NCBI GenBank assembly: GCA_023375785.1
Contig: SZWC01000083.1
Coordinates: 306,224-370,223 of the forward strand
Origin: Penium margaritaceum
Taxonomy: Eukaryota > Streptophyta > Zygnematophyceae > Desmidiales > Peniaceae
DNA length: 64,000 bases
Direction: 5' to 3'
The translations under genes were made by a program, and so were the position numbers. Position 1 is the first letter of the stretch. Each line of letters begins with the position of its first letter. Shown in pieces: positions 56,062 through 64,000 of the stretch. Under the pieces are notes generated by a model that was not told where the DNA came from, searched no databases, and saw only the letters and a program-made list of their open reading frames with translations.

Positions 56062-56705
56062 TGAAAAAATGCATGGAATCTTCCTAGCGATATTGCCGCT
56101 GACTAGGCGTCAGTGCCTGGTCAGACGGTGACGGCAGTCACAAGTCATGCACACAACGGCAAGGATCTGGCTAGAGGACACAAGGCAAAGTGTCAGAATG
56201 CTTCAATAATATTTGTAGAGAGAGATGACAAATGACAGGTCCATGGCATAAGTACCTGCCGCGGCGCACGGTGGGTGTCGCACGCGACAGTACAAGATCT
56301 GTTCTAAAACCGGCCCAAAACCACTGTTTTGGCGATAACTCTGTGCAGACATATCAGAACGCTACGCCGTCTGAACCTAGACATGCAAGATCAAAAGCCG
56401 GATGCTAAGACTGGTCACATGCATGCATCCAGCATCAAATGGTGGATACACAATGCAAAAACATGCAAATCAGGCCGACAGCCAGTCCACCGATAAACTC
56501 TTGTGTGCTGTAGGAAAATTGTAGAAGGTCCCAGACAGCATCCAGGACTCTGGGGCGACCGTCGATCAGCTCCGAGCAGGTAGTCCACCACCAGACAATG
56601 CCCCGGTGCCACCTGAGTCCGCATCAGGGATCTGCACGAGCATGGATACGGTCGAGTGGTCAAAGTAAACTGTACAAGTCGACAGGAATGTCACAAATCA
56701 CAACA
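56062..56705 (-). repeat. 3' LTR of copia-E
   Basis: This 644-bp repeat starts tgaaaaaatgcatgg and ends aatcacaaca on the plus strand. The purine-tract complement ctcccccatg follows. Its first 240 bp match 62967-63206. Confidence 0.85.
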
Positions 56706-56779
56706 CTCCCCCATGACCCGATGGTACGCATGTCCATACACGTGCAGCACTGAAACGAGAGCAACAACGAGTGCAAAAA

Positions 56780-58130
56780 CAGTTGTTACACAGAGACGGA
56801 GATCACGTGTTGCTCCACCAGATCACGCACGAAGTGATGCTCAACCGCAATGTGCTTCGTGCGAGCATGAAAGACACTAGAGTTCTCTACAATGGCAAGA
56901 GCACTCTGGTTGTCACGACGAAGCACAATGGCAGGCAATAATTCATCCAAATCAAGGAACAGACGCTGTAGCCACACTCGCTCAGCAGCCCCAACACCCA
57001 GAGCAACATACTCTGCCTCCGACGAGCTACGTGCGATGCAGCCCTGCTTCCCACTACGCCAGGACAAAGCGTTACCACCGAGCAGGAACACGTAACCGGC
57101 GCTACTGCGTCCATCTGGGCTCCAGGCCCAGTCACGGTCGGTGTAGCCGTCAAGAACCACCGAGCACTGCCGGCGAAAGCAGAGTCCGAGGTACGGCATG
57201 GAAACCACGTACCGCACCACTCGCACAGCCGCCTGGAGGGCTCTAGCATATGGAGCCTGCGAAAACTATGCAAGGAGGTTGACGGCAAAAGCGATGTCGG
57301 GGCGTGTGGTAGTGGCCAGGTACATCAGAGATCCGATGAGGCGGACATACTAGGTCACATCCACTATCTCCCCCAGCAATGTGGCATCCTCCACCTTCAA
57401 GGTGTCCTGCCCATTAGGTATGAGGGGTGTGGAGGCCGTTGGCATTGCGCCAAGGAGGTCAATGAAGCACTGTCCCACAATGCGTGCGTAACGGGCCTGA
57501 TGCAACAGAAGCGTCCGTCATCTGCGGTCTCGTACGATCTCCATGCCAAGAAACACTACTGCAGGACCAAGGTCCTTCATCCTATAGGCAGTCTGGAGGA
57601 CCGCCTTGGCCTCCTTCATGGCCTCCATGGAGGGAGACGAGATCAGGAGGTCGTCTACATAGACCAGGATGACAATGAACCACTCAGGCGCCTGTCGGAT
57701 AAAAAGAGAGGGATCTGCCTCGCTCTGTACATATCCCGCACGAGTCAGAGTGCCTATGATCTCCCAGTTCCAGCTCCGAGGAGACTGTTTGAGTCCGTAC
57801 AAGGACTTGCACAAGCACCAGACCTTGTCGCCATCCTCAAAGCCTGGTGACTGGGTCACGTAAATCTCCTCATCCACAGAGCCATGGAGGAACACATTAT
57901 TCACATCCATCTGGTGCAGTTCCCAGTCATGCTGAGCTACCACACTAAACAGAGCATGAGATGAGGTCATGCAGCCGAAAAAAGCAAAGGTATCAGTGTA
58001 ATCAACTCCCTCGATCTGAGAGTACCCCTTGATGACCGAGCGAGCCTTGTGGCATTCCAGTGAGCCATCCGGCTTCACCTTCTTGCGAAAGGCCCACTTG
58101 ACCTGAATCACCTTCCTCCCAGGCGGAAGG
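56780..58130 (-). pseudogene. copia-E RT and RNase H
   Basis: RT shows VKWAFRKKVKPDGSLECHKA, DWELHQMDVNNVFLHGSVDE, SLYGLKQSPRSWN, the catalytic YVDD (57650-57661) and MKDLGPAVVFLGMEIV. RNase H shows GYTDRDWAWSPDGRSSAGYV, SSSEAEYVALGVGAAERVWL and FHARTKHIAVEHHFVRD. It is well kept over long stretches but not whole. Confidence 0.9.
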
Positions 58131-58210
58131 TCGACTAGCTCGTAAAATCCGTGCTCTCGGATGGCACAAAGCTCATCCTCACAGGCGGCACGCCAGGCGT
58201 CGGCATCCTC

Positions 58211-59470
58211 TCATGAGAGGGCGTCCCTCAGTGTGCCCGGATTCGGCGCCAACGAGGGAGAGCTCTGAGTGGCTAGTGCACACGCCTCAGAACTGGGCCT
58301 GACGACCACAAGGTCAGCTGCTGCATCACACGCGGTACGAAACTTGTGAGTGATGAGATAGTGCCCTACAGGACATGATGGATGTACCTTTGTGTGATCT
58401 ATATGGACACTCAGACCGAGGGCCTTTGTGCCGGGATCGCCATTCACAACGCTGCGAGTGGAGTGCCTGGGTGCGGGACGTGACACTCGCTGGGCTCCGG
58501 AGCCCACCGGTCGAAGACGACCACCGGACTCACGCGAGTAGCCTGGGCTCAAAGGGCTGACCGCAGGCTCAGAGACAGGCACGACCACATCTGGTGAGGA
58601 CTGAGGCACAGGGGCAGGTGATGCAGTGGGAGGAGAGGCTGGTGAACTGATGAGAGACGCAGGATTGGGAATGGCAGCGGGACCGTCCATAGAGACAGGA
58701 GTACCGATGGACAAAGGGACAGTGTCATGGATGTCTGTGGGGCGCGAGGGTGCAAGAGAGGAGACAAGCTGGGCGGGAGAGGTCTCTGGGCCGACAGCAA
58801 TGATCGCCGGGTCATCAAGAACCGGAGACCGAGAAGTGGAGGGGCTCGAACGGACACATCAGCCGGACAAGAGGTGCTCATAGGCTCAGACTCCCCCATC
58901 TGTCGAGAAACCTCACACGTAGGAACGTATGTGACAGACATCGACACAATCGAGGTCAGGTCGAGGTAGGTGAGAGACTCAAAGAAGAGTGCGTCGCGGG
59001 ACTCAACAATGCGACAACGGGTGGGATCCCAAAACCGCCAGGCTTTCGACTGCGGGGAGATACCAACAAAGGCACACAAGCGACCCTGCAGAGAGACCTT
59101 GGACCCTTGCTGATCCTCCGTGTACCACACAGAAGCCACTGAGTCCCAGACACGAGCAAGACGCAGATCGGCATGTTGGCCAAACCAGAGCTCATACGGT
59201 GTAACGTGGTCCGGAAGAGGACCGTGCGTGAGGCGGTTCCAGACCCACGTCATGTAGGCGAAGCCTTCGAAGGCGAAGGATTCCAGGAGACTGCACTCAG
59301 ACCACATAGCACGAACCGCATTCTCCATGGTGCGGTTCTAGCGCTCAGAGACACCGTTCTACAGAGGAGTGGCAGGAGCAGAAACCTGGTGAAACATCCC
59401 GCGCTCGACAAAGAAACTGGCCATTTCACCAAGAAACTCACCGCCGCAATCCGAGCGGAAGGTATGCAGC
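58211..59470 (-). pseudogene. copia-E integrase C-terminus and linker
   Basis: A 259-codon open stretch (59328-58549) starts in the integrase (SFAFEGFAYMTWVWNRLTHG; DLRLARVWDSVASVWYTED; CAFVGISPQSKAWRFWDP; RIVESRDALFFESL). It leads into a Ser/Pro-rich linker that continues to about 58211. Broken. Confidence 0.87.
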
Positions 59471-59595
59471 GAGTGGCGAGACTGACGCTCAGCCATCACT
59501 AGCTAGAGACAAACTGCGAGAGCGGCATCAGTCTTCTCGCACATGCTGTAGACCCACCGCATCCGCGTGAATTCATCGGTCAGGGTCAGGACATG

Positions 59596-60879
59596 TCAGC
59601 CCTGATCAGATAAGGACTTGACAGGGAGAGGACCGAGAAGGTCCGAATGGACCAGCTCAAGGGGACAAAGGGCTCGTGAACGGGACTCAGGGTAGGTGCA
59701 GTGATGCATCTTACCCTGAGCGCAGAACAGACAATCGGTCTTGGGCGGCTTCTCGAAAGAGGCCGCGTCAAGACCGAGGGCGGGCTGTGTCCTAATGAGC
59801 TTCGACATAGTGTCGGAGCCCACATAACACAGATGTTGATACAGCAGGAGCTGGTGCTCAACAGACAGGACACCAGTGACAAACACACGAGCAGGAGGGG
59901 AAGGGGAGCAAGGAGAAGGAGAGATCCGAGGAACACGATATAGATCATCCACAACAGACGCACGAAGAACAATAGTGTGAGCATCAAGAGCATTCATTAT
60001 CGCGGAGTTAGCAGTATGCTCCACAGAGAGTCCCATCAAAGTGCAGGCACGCACAGAGAGCAAGCTGAGCTCAAGGTCAGGCACAAAAGGCACGTCGGAG
60101 AGATACAAGGGGCCAGACGGACCATTGAAGCATACAACCCCAACACCGTGGACTGGCAAAGACTGACCAGAGCCTGTGTGAACGGAACGAACGGACGCCA
60201 CATGACGGAGGACAACAAAGTCACTACGACGACACGTCATGTGGTGAGTGGAACGGGAATCGATAATCCAAGTGCCACCCGAGTCACGACTCGAGGACGT
60301 CACGGTGCAACAAGCAATGGAACACTCGGTTGCAGACAAGCGCTCGGCAACAAAGAAGGGAAAACGACGAAGGGAACACAGGTGAGACTCAGAAATCCAA
60401 TCTGTACTGTCAGGCCCATCATCATCACATGACAGCTGTGCTCCACCACATGAGTCATCACGAGAGAAGAGAACAGACGAACAAACAGTTTGTAAACCAC
60501 CCGGCTGTGACGACACACTCGCACCTCCCTGAGAGCGAAGCACCAGGAGCTGACGGAGCTCGGCGATGGTGCAGTCATGGGGATCCGGGTCTCCGCTGCT
60601 CGCCGATGGGGAAACGAGAACTGCTGCGGTCGTGGTCGCCATGCGACCAAAGGCTGTGCTGCTCAACGCAGACCGCTGTGCGTGTGCAGCCTGAAGACCG
60701 CGAGTGATCCGCGCCCCGTTGAGCGGCTGTTGGCACTCGGTGTAGCGGTAAGTGCCTCCACAGTTGTAGCAATGAACTGTGCATCCACTACTACTGCCTG
60801 ATGACTGCTGCTGCGGTGTCTGCTGCTGGCTCGAGCCACGCTTCTTTTTGCTCTGCTTCTCCTGTGCTGTTGTTGCCAC
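59596..60879 (-). pseudogene. copia-E knuckle, protease, pre-integrase and integrase start
   Basis: The 427-codon open stretch begins in a Lys/Gln/Ser-rich segment and holds a compact cysteine motif (HCYNCGGTYRYTEC) near 60730-60780. The protease region (GGTWIIDSRSTHHMTCRRSD) is near 60240-60290. A pre-integrase domain (YQHLCYVGSDTMSKLIRTQP; CLFCAQGKMHHCTYPES) and the integrase entry (LELVHSDLLGPLPVKSLSDQ) follow. Confidence 0.9.
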
Positions 60880-62125
60880 ACCCTACGTCTGAGTCGAGGT
60901 AGCTGGGGTGTAAGGGGAAAGAGGAGGGTGTACCAGAGGATGGAGAAGTGAACTGCGAGAGAGGCGTCAGTGGTGACGTGACGACCGGTGAAGCAAGTGA
61001 AATCTCCTGGTGGGCGATGGATGCCTCACGAGCAGATGTCACCTGGAGAAATAGCTGATGCGTCCAAAGAAGAAGCTGAAGGGAGGCGTAGAAGGGCTCG
61101 AGCGCGGCATCGCTGTACCTCATGAAGATGTCGGCATGCTCAAGACGGAATCCGATTATGAGCATGTGAAGTGCCCACATTTGTGTCCCTCCTATGGTCC
61201 CAAGGCGTGTGTAGATGGGCATGGCGCGTCGCCAATAAGCGGCTGCGGGCTCGGCAAGTCCCTGACGAAGGGAGTGGAAGGCGCGGATATGAGCACGGGT
61301 GGTGTGCGTCTCTGTAGCAAGAAGGGACAATGCGAGCTCCTAGCCCAGACATGGGTCAGCACCTGCGCTTGTGCCGGCCTCTCCAAGGAAGGGGCAAAAG
61401 TCCACGACAGTCTCGCGAGGCATGGCGTAAAGAAGTCTGCGCATCGCCCGAGCCACTGTCAGCACCTGAGCATGGTCCGTAACCTGGTGTTGACTGTGGT
61501 AGTACGGCCAAACTCCCTCTTAAGTGGCCTAGACGTGGAAGAGGGTCTCCCAGCAGTCAAAGCCGTCCTCGTTGACATATCGTGGGGGCGGTGTCTCGAA
61601 GTCCTTAGGTTGCCGCTCCGTAGGAAGAACAACCACATGATGGGAACGAAGAGGGACAGGGAAGACATCGGGACGAGGAAAGTCGCCGAGGTAGGTCTCA
61701 GGCGAAGATCGGATCTCTTGGAACGGGGAACCGGAACGCGTCTATAACTGGCGAAGACTCTCCTGAAGTACGCAAATCTCCCTCTCAGGAGTGTCATCGT
61801 CCATGCCTGGCATATCAAGGTCCTCCTCCAAAGGATCAAGAAGTGGCGGGTCCTGTCCTGCCGCTCTCCTCGGTGTAGATGCTAACTACTGTGGAGAAGG
61901 TGTGACACCGCCGTCTCCCCCGGAGGAGTGCTGTGGGGCCGTGGACTGACTCTGAAGAAGATCAGTGAGCGTGCAGATGGCGTCGGTCTGCTGCTGCAGT
62001 AGACGACGTATCTCATCCTGCTGACTCTGCAGGTCCGCAATGGCCTGCGAGTGTGAACTCATGACCCCGGAGGAGGAGGAAGAAGGATTTGGTGGTCCTT
62101 TGCCCTTGTCACCGGTCGGAGCCAT
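60880..62125 (-). pseudogene. copia-E gag
   Basis: The start is probably at 62125 (MAPTGDKGKGPPNPSSSSSG), followed by a Gln-rich coiled stretch (AIADLQSQQDEIRRLLQQQT). A capsid-like part in 61330-60791 reads FHSLRQGLAEPAAAYWRRAM. Several interruptions. Confidence 0.78.
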
Positions 62126-62454
62126 GTCAGCGCTCAGTATGGGGCCGAACGTAAAAAATGCTTTAAACGAGAAACCGACAGCATTTCTCGAGGAGTTGAA
62201 ACATTCACAAAAATTGACGTTTTGATCCCAAAATTGCTGAAGTCAGCACAGCCGATGATGACGTCTGCGTTTCTTACGCTAGCAAAAAACACTAGCATTT
62301 TTTACGCCAGCGTTTTTTACGCAAGCGATTGTTTTTTTCAAGGTCACGCGAACTCCGCGTGACCGGTGGAGGTGACCTCGTCACTCCCTGTTCGCGACTG
62401 CGCAGGGGCTATGCAGGCCAATGCAATGCCACACAGGCCTGCGCAGTGCTGCGG

Positions 62455-62800
62455 AGTTTCTGCGTAACAGAAACTGCACAGCAGCTACAATGCTGCTGCT
62501 GTATTGCTGCAATGCTGCTGCTGTACTGTTGCTCCTTCCGCTGCTGCTGCTTCGCTGCTGCTACGCTACAGGCACTGCAGCAGCTGCAATGCTGCTGTTG
62601 CGCTACTACTGCTTCCGCTGCTACTGTTATGTTGTTGTTGCTGCTCACGGCTGCTACTACTCGCACTCGTCATCGCAAGCTGCCACTGTGAGCTACTACT
62701 CCTTTTTTTTGTGTACAGATTGGCAGTCAAACACGGCTCCTGCTGCCACCCGGTGGTGGTGGTGCTGCTGCTGCTGCTGCTGGAGCTAGTAAATGCCTCA
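62455..62800. repeat. CTG/CAG-rich tract in the copia-E leader
   Basis: The plus strand is rich in ctg, gct and tgc triplets (for example gctgctgctgtattgctgc). As in copia-G, it lies between the gag start and the primer site, in the untranslated leader. It is about a quarter as long as the copia-G tract. Confidence 0.85.
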
Positions 62801-62954
62801 GCTCACCCAATGTGGTGGTGGGGACTGAGTGATGATGTCATTGTTGAAAAAAAGATGGGTGCAACAAGTCCCAAGATATAGCGGCGACGGTGACTCTCAC
62901 TACTGCTACTGGTGCTGCGTCTTTGCGGCGTAGTTCAGCGAGAGGAGTCTTGCT

Positions 62955-62966
62955 ACTCTGATACCA
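62955..62966 (-). promoter_or_regulatory. Primer-binding site of copia-E
   Basis: The minus strand reads tggtatcagagt, eleven of twelve bases of the tRNA-iMet pattern, adjoining the LTR at 62967. Confidence 0.82.
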
Positions 62967-63206
62967 TGAGAAAATGTGTGGAAGCTTCCTAGCAATATTG
63001 CCGCTGACTAGGCGTTAGTGCCTGGTCAGACAGTGACGACAGTCACAAGTCGTGCACAAAACTGCAAGGGTCTGGCTAGGGGAAACAAGACAAAGTTGTC
63101 AGAATGCTTTAATAGCATTTGCAGAGAGAGATGACAAATGACGGGTCCATGGCATAGGTACCTGTTGCGGCGCACGTCGGGTGTTACACTCGATAGTGCA
63201 AGATCA
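62967..63206 (-). repeat. 5' LTR of copia-E, visible part
   Basis: It starts tgagaaaatgtgtgg and matches the first 240 bp of 56062-56705. It stops at gatca, where the copia-F LTR begins. Confidence 0.8.
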
Positions 63207-64000
63207 TGAGAGACAGCTTCCTAGCACTGCTGTCGCAGGCGTGGTAGTACAAGCCGTCCAGATAACTCAATAGCACACACAGGTGGAGGTGAGAACAGCA
63301 GGGGGTTGGCTAGGGACACAAGTACAAGTGTCGGAAACTGCAAATATTTGAATTGTGCAGAGAGAAATGACAACTGAGGCCTGAACTGCCTAAATAGTGT
63401 CATAGCCCTAGTGGATGTGCACACACGCGGCGCACAAGGGCGCTATTTTCTAGCAGGACAAGAAAGTGGCAAAAACATAGTTTGATCATAACTCCCTATA
63501 GACATGTTAGAACGACGAGTCATTTGAACCAGAACGGCCGCATCGACGAGGTCTATGTCCTGATAGGCTGCATGCCTATGTGCTGTCCCACAGCACGAAT
63601 CTTAAAAATACGAGAGTCTTATCGGCGCCCGTCGCCGCCGGCCACCGGTCTTCTGCCACCATCGCCAGTCTCAGGGATGTGCACGTGAATGGAAATGAGC
63701 GAGGGGTCACCATAAGCCATGTACGACACACACAACAACACTCCCCCATGACCGGAGGGCAAAACACGTCCATGCACATGCACACACTGACGCTGAACAG
63801 AGCAGGAAATGCACATCCGCTGCAGGTAGCAAGCACAGCACACACAAGGTGGTACATGAGGAATCAACCTCCAGCAGGGATGGGGCAGAGTCCCACGGAA
63901 AGTGACCGCATGAATCTTCGAACAACCCAGAGCCTTGGTCAGAAAATCCGCGCACTGCTTGTCAGTGCCCACATGGATGACTCGGATCTCACAACGATCA
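63207..64000 (-). mobile_element. copia-F: Ty1/copia, 3' LTR and RNase H end, runs off the window
   Basis: The LTR (63207-63740, 534 bp) starts tgagagacagc and ends cacaacaaca on the plus strand. A purine-tract complement (ctcccccatgacc) follows, then the C-terminal end of a copia RNase H on the minus strand (QCADFLTKALGCSK at about 63910-63955). The rest lies outside the window. It is a distinct relative of copia-E and copia-D, and whether it is whole cannot be judged. Confidence 0.78.

Larger units (their letters stand above)
56062..63206 (-). mobile_element. copia-E: Ty1/copia fossil with two LTRs
   Basis: This minus-strand element has its 3' LTR at 56062-56705. The interior (right to left) holds the primer site, a CTG/CAG-rich leader, gag, knuckle, protease, pre-integrase, integrase, linker, RT and RNase H. 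The 5' LTR begins at 62967. That LTR is interrupted after about 240 bp by the LTR of copia-F (63207). It has several interruptions but long open stretches (427 codons at 59596-60879). The shared part of the two LTRs differs by about 11% by eye. It resembles copia-G and copia-K in the integrase. Confidence 0.9.

Noticed and set aside
1-64000. A novel host defence or metabolic gene cluster
   Set aside because: Every long open stretch I examined reads as gag, protease, integrase, RT, RNase H, chromodomain or linker of an LTR element; nothing suggests co-operating host genes.

Overview
This window is eukaryotic repeat DNA. I find no convincing host gene, rRNA, tRNA, CRISPR array or bacterial operon. 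Nearly all of it is layered LTR retrotransposon remains: Ty3/gypsy chromoviruses (with C-terminal chromodomains) and several Ty1/copia lineages. All primer-binding sites found but one are versions of TGGTATCAGAGC, complementary to initiator-methionine tRNA. With the chromoviruses, this points to a plant or streptophyte-alga nuclear genome. A charophyte such as Chara is possible, but I cannot establish the species from this sequence.

Layout, left to right. 1-1274 is unassigned. 1275-6865 is gypsy-1 (+). 6866-7800 is mostly unassigned, with a gypsy LTR scrap. About 7800-10911 is copia-D (-). 10912-12565 is the integrase-to-3'LTR half of a gypsy (-). 12566-25960 is a nest: gypsy-B (-) is split by outer copia-C (+, 13596-23996), which is split by inner copia-H (-, 14445-21424). 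26042-26265 is an assembly gap in a TCC repeat. 26442-28748 holds a gypsy RT scrap and the 5' part of copia-J (+). 28749-31987 is the 3' half of copia-I (-). 32029-38223 is gypsy-2 (+), carrying a solo copia LTR (35567-36526) with a perfect 5-bp target duplication. 38240-38726 is another gypsy LTR piece and 38727-39214 is unassigned. 39215-43715 is gypsy-3 (+). 43716-46954 plus 55833-55917 is the 3' half of copia-K (+), interrupted by copia-G (-, 46955-55827), which has two LTRs and a perfect 5-bp target duplication. 55918-56061 is a gypsy LTR end. 56062-63206 is copia-E (-), whose right LTR is interrupted by copia-F (63207 to beyond the window end).

All elements are treated as fossils. Most are heavily decayed. 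Copia-H is the best preserved, and its LTRs differ by roughly 5% by eye. Copia-G and copia-E LTR pairs differ by roughly 9% and 11%. Nesting gives the relative order gypsy-B, then copia-C, then copia-H.

The points most worth a second look are: clustered near-perfect short-loop hairpins in gypsy-2; three single-N joins flanked by duplicated sequence, which are probably assembly stitches; CAG/CTG-rich leaders shared by copia-G and copia-E; a 13-unit 12-residue repeat in the integrase-RT linker of copia-G; and the non-canonical LTR terminus of copia-G.
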